A stretch of DNA of 64,000 nt from Chondrosia reniformis (GCA_947172415.1 OX359195.1:3137501-3201500), one strand, 5' to 3'; numbered from the stretch's first letter, positions 11,001-21,601 are shown. Notes: generated by a model not told the origin, from the sequence alone. Program-made: numbers and translations.

Positions 11001-12021
11001 AGTAATCATGAGTGTCATAATAGTTTCTCTATTATATATTGCTTTCAAATTGAGGGGTAAAGGAAGTATAAGGTAAGTACATTTGTAGGCATGTTATAAA
11101 TGAATAGCCATAGTATCATTTTAGGTAGAGGCCACCACCCAGCCTAGTTATTTTAGACAATATCTAGTAAGTATAGGTCTTGTAAATAATTTATCCCTTT
11201 GTCATGAAAACAGACTAATAATAAGTATCTGCCACATATAATTATAATTGCGTTTTTGATTAAAACAGGAAGTGAAGCAAATCTTACACATCTCTTTGTT
11301 ACTGTTAGTTTCTTTGGTCATTGAAGTATATCTCATGAATACCTTCTCTTTATTTTCCTATAATGCAACCAAAATGTCATGGCAATGGAGTATAAAAGAG
11401 TTATAGCCTATCACCTTGGACTACCACCAAAATATAATTACTCAGCATCTGCCTCATATTATAATTACACAATCTGGTATAAACCCTTAAAATCTTACAT
11501 AAAAGCTATTCAGAATTTGGGTCCTTTTCAGTTGTTTCTTGTACAAAGTGTACAAAATTGTACCCTTTCAATATACACTTGTACAAGAAACAGCTGCAAA
11601 TTTTTATATACCAGATTGTGTTATTATATAGTGGCTGTATTTCTGACTGCACTTCTGTATATATGTATATATTTACATATATCTGCACCTATTACCATTA
11701 TGCTTTTTATATAATTCCAGAAGGGAAACCAGTGAAAATATTGAGATGGAAGGATGTGAGTACATACGCCAGCACTATTAAAAGCAAACCCATATATACG
11801 TAGATATACACAATGCCCATACTGAATAGGAAAAATGGGCATGAAAACATCTGTGTATAATTCTTTTATATTTTACACATATATAATAGCCATGTTCGTA
11901 CATACTTATGTAATATGTAAACGTAACTTATATTAACATCAGATTTTATTATGGTCAACTGTCCTTCTATTTTGTGTATGTAGATTATGTTGCTGCTCCT
12001 GGCACTTCAGGAAATCCCTAG
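2066..12021 (+). CDS. Receptor-like gene: CCP/sushi x5, fibronectin III, transmembrane helix, short tail
   Basis: Eleven exons join in phase with GT-AG introns: 2066-2245, 2488-2649, 2744-2923, 3032-3262 and 3652-3831 (each one sushi/CCP domain, phase 1-1, four-cysteine pattern such as VDCS...YRC...LLTC...PLC); 9670-9803, 9914-9985 and 10074-10145 (one fibronectin III domain, starting PPENLTVTALNSSFVWVTF); 10861-11072 (stalk plus hydrophobic helix MLVYAIAIPAAAVIMSVII and basic KLRGKGS stop-transfer); 11721-11755 and 11984-12021 (tail ending YYVAAPGTSGNP, stop TAG 12019-12021). It would be a type I membrane protein, extracellular CCPs outward. The fourth CCP exon is long and seems to carry a partial internal duplication; its last full codon is TAA (3259-3261) where sister exons have CAA or GAA, so this copy reads to a stop inside CCP4. 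No first exon or signal peptide is visible: upstream is an RT fragment and rDNA. The 5.8-kb intron 3832-9669 is filled by mobile elements. Confidence 0.8.
3538..3563. repeat. Small hairpin in receptor intron
   Basis: ACTGGTGATA, a short AT-rich loop and TATCACCAGT form a near-perfect stem inside the intron 3263-3651. No function is apparent. Confidence 0.4.
4589..5311 (+). CDS. LINE copy A, N-terminal DNA-binding-like region
   Basis: Residues ~8-60 (LWTEEMVRALIDCFERSEP, then GYLKRLEREW) resemble a SANT/Myb-like helix-turn-helix, and a second similar block follows near residues 92-140 (NILMELYRESKP, GYAERLYQAW). Such domains are common at the N-terminus of RLE-class LINE proteins, where they are thought to bind target or element DNA. 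The frame ends at TGA 5309-5311 but stays open afterwards in the same frame through 5312-5533, to a second stop at 5534-5536, and then into the RT. The second copy at 48 kb reads through the position of that second stop, so the stop is private to this copy. Confidence 0.6.
   Translation: MTGQPALWTEEMVRALIDCFERSEPKRGGYLKRLEREWLSKYPHLPQTGRTLAFQAKRSLVGDGVLQVTGSRDLDLVNDAPQGASRRRRIQGVIWNLQRDNILMELYRESKPMEKGYAERLYQAWNAAMPDHKTTKVALTTRLSRIRRGQGLSRLNLVEPDSCGVATLTGTVEEGVGAQGQEELHQVQAGTEQNGEQPAVTVETPAHDHPRHRTSGNDNLMQLLGKAKDACLRKKPGDFS
5537..7138 (+). CDS. LINE copy A, reverse transcriptase
   Basis: Open in the same frame as the N-terminal part. Counted from ATG 5603, RT motifs appear in order: APGPDGIHTFWWKAL (about 150), LIPKKGDPKSAANYRPIA (about 200), WIDYEKAYDRVPHKWVMKV (about 282), LFQGDSLSPLLFCLAIAPIS (about 343) and the catalytic YMDDLKIYA (about 387), then a thumb with MRFGVRKCATAHMQKGK. 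The YMDD box carrying aspartates and the FQGDSLSP block are intact. The frame ends at 7138 by a frameshift near 7120; the thumb continues in another frame at 7126-7314 (LLRYSYPVLKWTQSELPKLD) and returns to the first frame near 7300. Confidence 0.85.
   Translation, partial: EGHISDRKAKGLRFRRLLAWFDVEIACQQNNNPMTKRQKVLRRKLRREFHSLNLNVLIRAREQTLGKLRVWTLQERRSAERRKFQEQNHLWNTQRKFRMNGNVPTSNEAPSIEVVRDFWTKIVGTVGKFNKDDPGVNEWLKETKKRVGRTSSEGPDSIDETKLRKALKKAKSWSAPGPDGIHTFWWKALPSAQSALADVLRRVVSRDLSVPDWLTRGRTLLIPKKGDPKSAANYRPIACLNTMYKAVTAYIASELLTYTYTNDLLPMAQRAMRKGRWGCVDCLLLDQSIGLDAKIMGKPLSVAWIDYEKAYDRVPHKWVMKVLKTIKCPDWIRRSIELFSKYWATVLELRTAGKVVRSTPVKYNRGLFQGDSLSPLLFCLAIAPISQVLNRTKGYALRHDGERNTMSHLLYMDDLKIYAGGPDKLREAMECVEKTSNAIGMRFGVRKCATAHMQKGKVLAGPDNPECSEESIRSLEKGTTYKYLGLEQLFEVDDSKVKACLINELRRRLHKVWALTSMVRMLQKPLTCCVPLY
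7277..8365 (+). CDS. LINE copy A, zinc knuckle and restriction-like endonuclease
   Basis: Residues ~162-179 give CRECGKAMETVKHILNMC, a C-x2-C...H-x4-C knuckle. Residues ~247-270 give RPDLVVEDRLSKSIFIIEMS, the PD-(D/E)xK-type core (RPD...E) of R2-like endonucleases, followed by lysine-rich helices (QEKFQKYQKLAADMRK). This domain nicks the target for target-primed reverse transcription. Two compensating frameshifts near 7120 and 7300 separate it from the RT; otherwise it is open to TAA 8363-8365. The presence of RLE and the absence of an AP endonuclease set the class. Confidence 0.8.
   Translation: MVEGSVVFHLDHDRAVVNLARYLHTANDPLIAVVVKHQKWLECSKQRRTVLKEARLILRSHGIELEPEMWLKTDPSQNSVREWRRVARELREAQTERLKSNLAEKSHQGSYHRQVTNRESYVWLSEGRLRPQTEALILAAQDDVLHTRWYQNRILKNSNLLMCRECGKAMETVKHILNMCEPKGFSLYKERHDRAILIVLWRLLNEYGFKQEEPWYKLEAKPVYENRSVKILWDPSIPTDDEMTERRPDLVVEDRLSKSIFIIEMSVPADSNINGRWQEKFQKYQKLAADMRKQFRGYRIKVVPMIIGALGTVDTLLEDLRGIPKLSKSAVEVMRAMQRTVLCSAVRILRRHLSVEGLGPGR
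8573..8596 (+). repeat. Conserved 3' stem-loop of the LINE
   Basis: CTTGCCTTAG, loop TACA, CTAAGGCAAG: a perfect 10-bp stem ~45 bases from the 3' end. In the other copy (47579-47602, minus sense) both arms are identical and only the loop differs (TAAA). Conservation of the stem beside variable flanks suggests an RNA signal for the element's own reverse transcriptase; that role is inferred. Confidence 0.65.
8651..9227 (+). pseudogene. C-terminal half of DDE transposase
   Basis: Continues the frame begun at 4155: EEDLFIEADSGKRQ, then MVDNHGVQKGLK, then FPPKFHCELNPIERVWCRAK, a block typical of the last catalytic acid region in DDE/Tc1-type transposases, then DVRKYFRTFRDYIEAYKK and TYKSHHHIF. 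An in-frame TAA at 8982-8984 splits the helical tail from the rest. The N-terminal 40 codons join directly to this part, so the central catalytic region is missing. It cannot be active. Confidence 0.7.
9240..9660. other. Noncoding end of DNA transposon and intron tail
   Basis: AT-rich sequence between the transposase remnant and the FN3 exon. It contains the right end of the DNA transposon (to 9629) and then ~40 bases of intron. No gene is seen. Confidence 0.5.
10237..10690. repeat. Foldback element in receptor intron
   Basis: Left arm (about 10237-10350) and right arm (about 10570-10690) are imperfect inverted repeats: ACCAAGGTCCTAATGAAATG pairs with the complement of CATTTATTAGGACTTTGGTC, and GAGATGGATAAAATCATCA with the complement of TGATGATTTTTCCATCTTGG. 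The middle is unrelated. It looks like an old MITE or foldback in the intron 10146-10860. Confidence 0.55.
11466..11625. repeat. Palindromic foldback in receptor intron
   Basis: CACAATCTGGTATAAA near 11467 is complemented by TTTATATACCAGATTGTG near 11605, and CAGTTGTTTCTTGTACAAAG near 11529 by CTTGTACAAGAAACAGCTG near 11579. The arms are ~70 bases with a few mismatches. Open frames across it are by-products of the palindrome. Confidence 0.6.
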
Positions 12022-12489
12022 AATTTATAATTATGTATGACTGTAGAAATACATGTCCTTGTACATATGTAGATATGTTAATTAAGTTGCAAATTCTGTT
12101 GTGTTATTTAATGCCAATAGCCAATATTACTATTTTGACATTAGCATTGCAATATTTAAGAATTTTATTACGTTACTGACTATTCCAGAGGTATAAGGGA
12201 TAGCTATATTACATCACAGCTTCTAGCTAGGCAGTATATAAGAGTTACTACATGTGTTGCAAGAGTGCAATTATACAAGGGCAGGCACAGTAATCTTATA
12301 GAAAACATGTTGTGACCATATAATTGCTTGAGTATGGTCATGATCAGGAGAGTATAATACAAACGTTTGTCTTCCAGTCAAGGCATTTTGTAGGATGGAA
12401 CTTCACATAGGGTACAGCATTTCCGTGAATGTATAGTATAAATACATTTTCATATCTGTAAATTCAGTAAGATAGACCATTATACAATT

Positions 12490-12717
12490 ATGAAATGCAT
12501 CACTCCATTCTTAATTATTGTTGTAAGCATATATACCAGCAAATCACATCAAATGATACATTTGAGACTTGGAAAAGAGGTTGTAGGCCTATTGGGACCA
12601 GAAACTACAATCGACTCAGTTCAAGGTATCTTATATCCGGTATATGTTAGTGCCTCAAAGGCCTGTAAAGTTCATTTTGTGATCATGAAGCTTAGAATGG
12701 ATAGCAAAAGGAAGTGA
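12490..12717 (+). CDS. Possible small secreted peptide (weak)
   Basis: A 75-codon frame that begins MKCITPFLIIVVSIYTSKSH, a plausible signal peptide with a hydrophobic core and a short basic start, followed by a mixed, cysteine-poor chain ending KLRMDSKRK. I do not recognise it. It stands alone between the receptor gene and a repeat-rich region and could be a chance frame. Confidence 0.2.
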   Translation: MKCITPFLIIVVSIYTSKSHQMIHLRLGKEVVGLLGPETTIDSVQGILYPVYVSASKACKVHFVIMKLRMDSKRK

Positions 12718-13137
12718 GCCACAATTAGCACAATTGGAACATTTACAACAAACAAATGCTTCATATATATAGGGAACACTAATTAAACATGGTGGTTGAC
12801 TGAGAAACAAATACCAGAAGTAGACAGAAATCTGTTACAATAGCAGGACAGAGGTGCAACTGACCTAGGAGGTGTTTCCAGGTGGCTCTCACAAACAAAC
12901 AAATTACTACATTATAAATTTAGTATAGTTACAATATCTTAAAGATAGCTGTTTCTATTTTATTTCCCCATGATGGGTGCGATGTTCCCTCACTGAACGG
13001 CTATATTAACGCTTTGAAGCAGTAAGCGGGCTCTCCCAATTTCAGCTATATATGCAAGAACTACGTAAACACAAGCATGCACCTCAATCTTCAATACAAC
13101 AGATTTCTCCAAGAAAAATCTAGTATTCTACTTATAA

Positions 13138-13263
13138 TTATGAGTCTCCCTCTTTTAGATCAGCAGGAGATCTAGAGATTTCTAAGCAAAGGAAGCGAGG
13201 CCTAAATTGAGAATGCAAAGTGTGGGCTTCTTCCTCAACTTCAGCATTTATCTTCTCGGCCAT
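13138..13263 (-). CDS. Possible first exon or microprotein (weak)
   Basis: ATG at 13263 (minus) begins MAEKINAEVEEEAHTLHSQF and the 41-codon frame ends near 13138. The acidic, charged start looks more protein-like than its surroundings, but no convincing donor site follows and no partner exons were found. Confidence 0.15.
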   Translation of the reverse strand: MAEKINAEVEEEAHTLHSQFRPRFLCLEISRSPADLKEGDS

Positions 13264-14300
13264 TTTATGAATAATATCCGCAAGTTAGGGATGACGAAAC
13301 ACATGGACACACTATTCAACGTATCAATTATCACCTCATAAATAAAAAAAGGATGTAATTTTCGGTTATGATTCGACTATTTTCAGTTATTTATATACGA
13401 TTTTCAAACAGTAACTTGAAAGCCAACTGGAAATTGAGATATAGCATATTAATTTCCAAAATACTGGTGCACAGGTTTTTAAAGGACACTCGATCTCCTT
13501 AGTAGCTATAGAATTATCCATATTATAGATTTAATATGTACACCCATATATTATGAACATGTACATAACAAATCCATATATAGATTTGATTATTTTAGTA
13601 CATTCTAGTTTGCATGTGTATAGCTTCAAATTCAATTGCAAAGTAGTACTAGCAAAATTAGGTAAAATCTAAATATATATATAGGTTTACAAATATTTAA
13701 AAAATATATTTTTAGTGTTATTCAATTTGAAATTCAAATTTAAGTATACACTTTAAAATAAGGCAGTTACATTGCAAGTTCTACTGTCAAAAAGCATGTG
13801 TAATCCAATACAAGTAGACCAAGTCCAGTGTGTCAAGCTGTAGACTGTTTTAAGCAGCTTTCAGTTACTGGTCAAATGATTTAACTACACAATTTCATAA
13901 TAATAAATTAATAAAAACAAATAAAATATATTATAATGACTAAACGTTCAAATACAACCAGCACATGATACAACTATATAGCTAAAACGGCTGCAATCTA
14001 TAGTCCATATGGACAGCTCACTTAAGACAAAACATTCTAGACATAAAGTACACGATTACAGCTATATAAACACATTAATAAAAATGAAGTCAAAGGCTTT
14101 CTGTTCCTCAAATGACATAATTGATGCAGACTTACTACAAAATGAGATGCCATCTCTCCACTTAGTGAGTACAATGCAGCTGGTAAACGGAGATTTAGCA
14201 CTTTAGATTTGTGGTCCATAAAATGCAATCTTTGAAGTATGGGACCTTGAATGAACTGCTAATATACGTAGCCTAAAGTAAGAATGCATTTATATTTTTA

Positions 14301-14321
14301 GGGGCTGCCATAGGCAGCCCC
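14301..14321. repeat. GC-rich hairpin cassette, type B (copy 1)
   Basis: GGGGCTGCC, loop ATA, GGCAGCCCC: a perfect 9-bp GC stem in AT-rich DNA. It is followed by CTCTATTGTTTTTATAACGC and GATTTATGTATGGCTTCATG, a context repeated in inverse at 50377-50445. It marks the left edge of the noncoding-repeat cluster. Confidence 0.8.
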
Positions 14322-14917
14322 CTCTATTGTTTTTATAACGCGATTTATGTATGGCTTCATGTTACGGATATATATATATATATATTACCTTTTCACACCT
14401 TAGTATAGACTCAAGATGATGCATCTGCATGCCATTATGAGCAACAATTCCAGGGACATAAAGGCTGGGGCCTTTAATTCATTTCATATAGCCTTGTGTG
14501 CAAGTTACCAAATTCTCTTTAACCCTGTTATTTTTTGTGAATGTATCCAAGCAACCAACAGTACTCCTACCTCACACTGAAGGCAAGTCAGATCTGTGGT
14601 GATTATTGGCTGAGACCCCCTATATGAGACTGGAATTGTTGCTCATAATGGCATGCAGATGCATCATCTTGAGTCTATACTAAGGTGTGAAAAGGTAATT
14701 GGAAGGCCTTGTGTTTAACCTTATATGATCTGTAGAGACTACTACTCTGTATGCAGAAGTTGAGAATTTCATTGTGGTAAAGTCTTGTAGCGTTTAATTA
14801 TATAACTGATTGTGATTATTTTGGGAGTCATTTGCATCTCTATTATATTATCTACCTCAGTTTGATTATTTTGGGAGTCACTTGCATCCGTGTATAAATT
14901 TGTAACTTGCACTGTGT

Positions 14918-14957
<40 letters not shown>

Positions 14958-15511
14958 ATATAAAGGCTGGGGCCTTTAATTTATTTCATGAACAATGTCC
15001 CTTGTGTGCAAGTTACCAAATCGTCTCTAACCCTGTTGTTTATGTGAATGCATGCAAGCAACCAATGGTACTCCTAGCTCACACTCAAGGCAAGTCAAAT
15101 CTGCAGTGATTATTGGCTGAGATCCCTTGCATGAGACTGGAATTTTTGCTGATAATGGCATGCAGATGCATCATCTTCAGTCTATACTTAGGTGTGAAAA
15201 GGTAATTGGAAGGCCATGTATTTAACCTTATATGATCTGTAGAGACTACTACTCTATATGCAGAAGTTGAGAATTTCAGTGTGGCTAAAGTCTTGTAGCG
15301 TTTATTATACCTGATTGTGATTATTTTGGGAGACATTTGCATCCGTATTATATTATATACCTCAGTGTGATTATCTTGGGAGTCACTTGCATCCGTGTAT
15401 AAATTTGTAACTTGTACTGTGTAGTACTTGATTGTATTTAAACATGCATAATATATAACACTCCTTATTCCTACACATGGACAATTGCAAGTAAAAATAT
15501 GAATAACAAGG

Positions 15512-15566
15512 AGTTCGAGTTTAAAAAACTCGTGGGGCGCCAAGCGCCCCTAAGTAAACTCGAACT
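15512..15566. repeat. GC-rich hairpin cassette, type A (copy 1)
   Basis: Outer arms AGTTCGAGTTTA (15512-15523) and TAAACTCGAACT (15555-15566) enclose an inner stem GGGGCGC-CAA-GCGCCCC (15534-15550). The following ~250 bases (to ~15815) recur after another copy at 21602-21845, so the cassette rides in a longer repeat. Confidence 0.8.
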
Positions 15567-15810
15567 ATATACTTGGCTGGTTCTTATAGATATCCGGTTA
15601 ACCGATTTCCGATCGACTCTTGTTGGCCGTCAATTTTTCAAGGCCATATCTCGTAGAAAACGTTTTTGTGCAAGCTTTACGTTACATAGTATTAGTAAGG
15701 GTGGTTTTTAAGTCCATTTCGTTCGTTTAATGTTCTTCTCTAAGGAAGAGAAAGCTAATTTTAAGCTAGAAAACGAAAGCTAACCGCACGTCCGCCATTT
15801 TTTGACAGAT

Positions 15811-18260
15811 ATATATATACAGTGCAAGTTACAATATACTAAGGTAATCTAAATAAATAATATAATATAATATAAAATAATTAAATAATTCATATGGCTC
15901 CAAGAAAGGACCTAGAAACAAAAAGGGCATATCATCATAAAGTATAGGGTATAAAACTCGTTTTAAAAGAAGGGATTTTTTATTTAGGCCTCCGTTTGTT
16001 AGAAAACGGAGGACAAAGTCTGCATATAAAAGGCCATAGGACTATAGAAAACCTATGGGGAATTTATATTCAAACCATGTGTTTTATTAATAAAAATTTT
16101 CAATTTGTCAGATAACTGTGAAACCAACATATATCATGGTACATGTGCATAGGAAACGTCTGGCGAAGTTTTGCTTAATTAAATGAAGAATTCAAGGTTA
16201 CGATTGCACAATCTGGTGATGTTTTGTGATGTTCTTCTAATGCGTCACCAACACTTCTCGTAAGTCGCTCCGTAAACATTTAGTGAATCATGTGACGTTG
16301 CGGAAACGTCACCGCCTCGTTGCTGAAGAAGATCATCCTTTCGAGAACGGCTATGACAAGTCGACGCTCTCCTACGAGAAGGAGCTACCGAATAAGCGAG
16401 TTGTAGCGAAGGTTAGATAAAGCGTATTTGTATACATTCATGTTAAGTTTAAGCCAGAAATGTTGCTATATATATAGCCTGAAGGACAATTCTGCCTCAA
16501 ACTTAATGGGAACGTATACAAATACGCTTTATCTAATCTTCGCTACAATTCGCTTATTCGGTAGCTCCCTTTATTAATGCAAAAGAAATTCGTTTAGTCA
16601 ACCGTCTTAAAACTTCGGTAATTTAAGCTCTGTCTTCTCTTCTTAGGTTTTTGTTCATATTTTTACTTGCAAGACTTTAGCCAGAGTGAAATTCTCAACT
16701 TCTGCATACAGAGTAGTAGTCTCTACAGATCATATAAGGTTAAACACATGGCCTTCCAATTACCTTTTCACACCTTAGTATAGACTGAAGATGATGCAAC
16801 TGCATGCCATTATCAGCAAAAATTCCAGTCTCATGTAGGGGGTCTCAGCCAATAATCACCGCGGATTTGACTTGCCTTGAGTGTGAGCTAGAAGTACCGT
16901 TGGTTGCTTGCATGCATTCACATAAACAACAGGGTTAGAGACAATTTAGTAACTTGCACACAGGGAAATAAAGGCTGGGGCCTTTTATTTCATAATGACC
17001 CTTGTATATACTAAGGTGTTAAAAGGTAATTGGAAGGCCATGTGTTTAACCTTATATGATCTGTAGAGACTACTACTCTGTATGCAGAAGTTGAGAATTT
17101 CAGCGTGGCTAAAGTCTTGTAGCGTTTAATTATATACCTGATTGTGATTATTTTGGGAGTCATTTCCATCTGTATTATATTATCTACCTCAGTGTGATTA
17201 TCTTGGGAGTCACTTGCATCCGTGTATAAATTTGTAACTTGCACTGTGTAGTACTTGATTGTATTTAAACATGCATAATATATAACACTCCTTATTCCTA
17301 AACATGTACAATTGCAAGTAAAAATATGAACAAAAAACATAAGAAGAGAAGACAGAGCTTAAATTACCGAAGTTTTAAGACGGTCGACTAAATGAATTTC
17401 TTTTGCATTAATAAAGGGAGCTACCGAATAAGCGAGTTATATATATATATATACAAGACTACGAACAGGAAGCCATACGTTAACATCATTTCTGAAAACA
17501 ATAAAGGACCCCGCAGGCGCCCCAAAAACATAAGAAGAGAAGACAGAGCTTTAATTACCAAAGTTTTAATACGGTCGACTAAACGAATTTCTTTTGCATC
17601 AGTATAAGGACAATTCTGCCTCAAAATTAACGGGAACGTATACAAATACGCTTTATCTAACCTTCGCTACAACTCGCTTATTCGGCAGCTCCTTCTCGTA
17701 GGAGAGCGTCGACTTGTCATAGCCGTTCTCGAAAGGATGATCTTCTTTAGCAACGAGGCAGTGATGTTTTCGCAACGTCACATGATTCACAAAATGTGTG
17801 TACCGAGCGACATACGAATGTGCTGGTGACGCATTAGAAGAACATCACAATACATCACCAGCTTGCGCAATCGTAACTCTGAATTCTTTATTATATCTTG
17901 GTTATTTTGCTCATTTAATTAAGCAAAACTTCGCCAGACCTTTCTTATACACATGTACCATGAAATATGTTGATTTCACAGTTATCTGACAAACTGAAAA
18001 TTTTTATCAATATAACACATGGTTTGCATATAAATTTCCCATAAGTTTTCTATAGTCCTATGGCCTTTTATATGCAATCTTTATCCTCCGTTTGCTAAGA
18101 AACGAAGACCTAAATAAAAAATCCCTTAATTCAAAATGAGTTCTATACCCTAAAATTTTGTTTTTAGGTTCTTTCTTGGAGCCATATGAATTAATTAATT
18201 ATATTATTTATATTATATTAGATTACCTTAGTATATTGTAACTTGCACTGTATATATAAT
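15811..18260. repeat. Giant inverted repeat, arms ~1.2 kb
   Basis: The reverse copy 15811-16990 and the forward copy 17010-18260 of the noncoding repeat face each other around ~17000. Each arm holds a further hairpin region: in the left arm 16381-16455 is complementary to 16496-16569. The right arm has small insertions, such as a TA tract at 17441-17452 with GC-rich sequence at 17505-17525. A transcript across this would fold into long double-stranded RNA. Confidence 0.7.
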
Positions 18261-20711
18261 TGGAATGTAAACATTGCTGTTCTTATCAGATTATGCATAA
18301 ACGATGATTATTATATACTCTTATGTAGAGCAATTAATGTGTAGGGAATCTGCAAGGGATGGTAGCTATATATTATTTAGTTTCCTTATACATTTGCATA
18401 GGAGCATGTTTACTCTGGCAAATGAATAAACTTTGAAATCTACCATTTACGTTTTCTTGAGACACAAATTACTAACTGTAGGCTTTGCCTTAGAATGTAC
18501 CTCTAGAACTCAAACAGAACACACAGTCATATTCAAAGACTTTTAAAATGCTCCAAATGAGGTAATAGGTACACACGAGTCAACATGGATGAATGTGTAG
18601 ATAAATATACAGTTGAATCTATCGAATATTCACTATACTGAATGTATTATATTCTCTATTGTAATTGCACTGCATATAAAAGTATACTTTAGCTGCGGCT
18701 AGCAATATACTGAGAGATTGACTATATGTACCGTATGCTTGCATGCACGCATATTTATCCAAATCCACCCCTACGTATCCAATTACACTCCTGCATACGT
18801 ACGTACACACATGGATAGGTAAAAATATTAACAGAAAACAAAAGAAGAGATGGTGGAGTTTAAACTACCAAAGTTTTACTACCTCGTCTAAACGAATTTA
18901 TTTTATTTATTTTACATCAATATATAGCAACAATTCTGGATTAAACTTAACAGGAACGATTACAAATACGCTTTATCTAACCTTCGCTACAACTCGCTTA
19001 TTCTGTAACTCCTTCTCGTAGGAGAGTGTCGACTTGTCATAGCCGTTCACGAAAGGGATGATCTTCTTTAGCAACAAGGCGGTGACGTTTTCGCAACGTC
19101 ACAAGATTCACTAAATGTTTACAGAGCAACATACGAGAGGTGTTGGTGACGCACAAGAGAAACATCATAATACATCATCAGATTGCGCAATCGTAACATT
19201 GAATTCTTCATTATAATCTTAATTATTTTGTTCATTTAATTAAGTAAAACTTGGCCAGACGTTTCCTATGCACATGTACCACGATATATGTTGATTTCAC
19301 AGTTATCTGACAAATTGAAATTTTTTATTAATATAACACATGGTTTGAATATAAATTTCCCATAGGTTTTCTTTAGTCCTATGGCCTTTTGTATGCAGAC
19401 TTTGTCCTCCGTTTTCTAACAAACGGAGGCCTAAATAAGAAATCCCTTAATTTAAAACGAGTTTTATACCCTACACTTTATGATGATATGCCCATTTTGT
19501 TTTTAGGTTCTTTCTTGGAGCCATATGAATTAATTAATTATATTATTTATATTATATTAGATTAGATTACCTTAGTATATTGTAACTTGCACAGTATTTA
19601 TATTAGATTACCTTAGTATTTTGTAACTTGCACATAAATATATATATATATATAATTGATACAGATCATCCAAGGTAGAACACATGGCCTACCAATTACC
19701 TTTTCACACCTTAGTATAGACTGAAGATGATGCATCTGCATGCCATATATCAACAAAGGTTCCAGTCTTAAAGGGGTCTCAGCTAATAACCACAGCAGAT
19801 TTGATCTGCCTTGCGAGGGAGCTAAGAATACCGACGGTTGGTTGCATGCATATGCATAATCAACAGGGTTAGAGACCATTTTGTAACTTGTACACAAGGG
19901 ACATCATATGGTATACGTATACGTATATAAAGGCCTTCGCAACATCACATGATAATCCACTAAATGTGTATGGAGCGATATACGAAGGTTTTGATGACGC
20001 ACTAGAGCAACATCCCAATACATCACCAGATTGCGCAATCGTAACCTTGTATTCTTCATTATAATTTGTTTATTTTGCAACTTTAATTAAGCAAAACTTC
20101 GCATGACGTTTGTAATACACATGTACCCTGATATATGTCGGTTTCACAGTGATCTGACGAATTGATAATTTTATCAATATAACACCTGGTTTCAATATAA
20201 ATTTCCTATATGTTTTCTATAGTCCTATGGCATTTTATATGCAGACTTTGTCCTCCGTTTTCTACCAAACGGAGACCTAAATAAAAAATCCCTTAATTTA
20301 AAATGAGTTTTATACCCTAAACTATACGATACTTTTCCCATTCTGTTGCTAGGTCCTTTCCTGGAGCCATATGAATTATTTATATTATTTATTTATTTAT
20401 TTATATTATATTAGATTACCTTAGTATATTGTAACTTGTACTGTATATATATATGAATATTATATATATAATACGAGTTCATATGCAACTATTATAACAC
20501 ATTTTATACGTCGATATATATGTATAATACGGGTTCATAGGCAAGTATTGTAACACTTAATTTATACGTCAATACATCGTTTTTGCAAATGGCAGCGTTC
20601 AGGAAGCTTTAGTTAACGAAGCTTTTCTGTCGTTATTTATAATTTTCAGGACACTTAAGCCTCCTCAATCGTTAGTATTAAGAATAGTATATCAAAGCCC
20701 AACGATGCGGC

Positions 20712-20773
20712 CAAGTAGTTCGAGTAAATTCGGGGGGCGGCAGCCCCACGGGTTTTTAAACTCGAACTACTTG
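20712..20773. repeat. GC-rich hairpin cassette, type A (copy 2)
   Basis: CAAGTAGTTCGAGT (20712-20725) and ACTCGAACTACTTG (20760-20773) are perfect inverted repeats around an inner GGGCGGCAGCCC stem (about 20733-20747). Confidence 0.8.
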
Positions 20774-20806
20774 TTTTGTTGTGACCATGTAGAATAGGAA
20801 ACTTAC

Positions 20807-21190
20807 TTAATATAAATTTGATGAAAGACGCTCATGTGCTGTCTTGAGGGTACATTGATTGACCTGGCAAAGCATTTGAATGTCCCTGCATTGTATAAGG
20901 GTGCTCCAGTGGAGACTCTTTCTTAATGGAGCACTCCGAATTTGTGGGGGCTTTTGTGGAATAACCCTCATAGCATAGTTCTGAACACTCTTAACCCTTT
21001 CCATGATAGCTTGGGAGCATGAGTTCTAAGTAGTAGAACATTACATAATCCAAACGAGGAAGGAAAAGACAGTAATATGCATTTAAGTGGCAGATGGTGT
21101 GACACTCTGAAGACATGCAATGGCACTATTGGCCTTTTCATAATGCAGGAAATATTTTGGCTGGTCATCAATTACCCCGAGGAACCCAAC
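20807..21190 (-). pseudogene. LINE reverse transcriptase C-terminal remnant (AP-endonuclease-type look)
   Basis: On the minus strand the frame ending at 20807 reads ERVKSVQNYAMRVIPQKPP, then APLRKSLHWSTLIQCRDIQM, the familiar end of jockey/CR1/RTE-like RTs (VQN.A.R.I..., L.W..L..R). Upstream pieces in other frames (21171-20968) supply the preceding LPRLDY-like block. It is frameshifted and short. Confidence 0.55.
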
Positions 21191-21601
21191 TACATTGCTC
21201 TGTCAATGTTCACCATTGATTGCCAATGTAATATTGTAAATTGTTTCTAGAACGCATTTAGCCCAAATTTTAAGGGTTCCACTACTCTCTATTGTTGTCA
21301 TTTGCTGATGCCATTGTAGAGCTTCATGTTACAGAAATATATATTAGAGAGTACGGTAGTACTCTCTATATAGGGATGGTATAGGTTGTTTTCCCTATAC
21401 ATTAGTATAGGAGCAGAATTCTGTAATAGGCTGAAAGTCACTAAAACAAGGCTATGAAGAGGTAAATATAGAACAGCCACACTATATACTAGCCTTGAAG
21501 GCAAAAGATAGTTTTCCATTGCCAAATGAACAAACTTTGAAATCTCCCATTTTCATTTTCTTCTTCATCTTCTTCATCTTCTTCGCCCACTATAATTTAA
21601 A

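Larger units (their letters stand above)
12022..14300. other. Mostly featureless intergenic stretch
   Basis: AT-rich sequence downstream of the receptor gene. Besides the two weak frames listed separately (12490-12717 and 13138-13263) I see no gene, no TIRs and no long repeats. Short frames at 14009-14228 occur on both strands and look random. Confidence 0.5.
14340..20460. repeat. Cluster of a ~1.2-kb noncoding repeat family, both orientations
   Basis: Copies or parts in forward sense lie at about 14683-14935, 15189-15500, 17010-18260, 18790-19590 and 19925-20450; reverse copies at about 15811-16990 and a divergent module at 19650-19910. Shared blocks, in order: GGGACATAAAGGCTGGGGCC; a module with TAGTATAGACTGAAGATGAT; TGTAACTTGCACTGTGTAGT; a block around CGCTACAACTCGCTTATTCG; TCGTAGGAGAGCGTCGACTT; CTCCGTTTTCTAACAAACGG; and an end with TAACTTGCACTGTATATATA. 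No copy encodes protein; frames here are shadows. Nonautonomous mobile elements are the likely source, with an unknown partner. Confidence 0.75.

Noticed and set aside
15085-15543. 152-codon minus-strand frame at 15085-15543 and its twin at 17011-17340
   Set aside because: Both lie in the noncoding repeat family; the equivalent frames in other copies are broken and the peptide has no recognisable feature.
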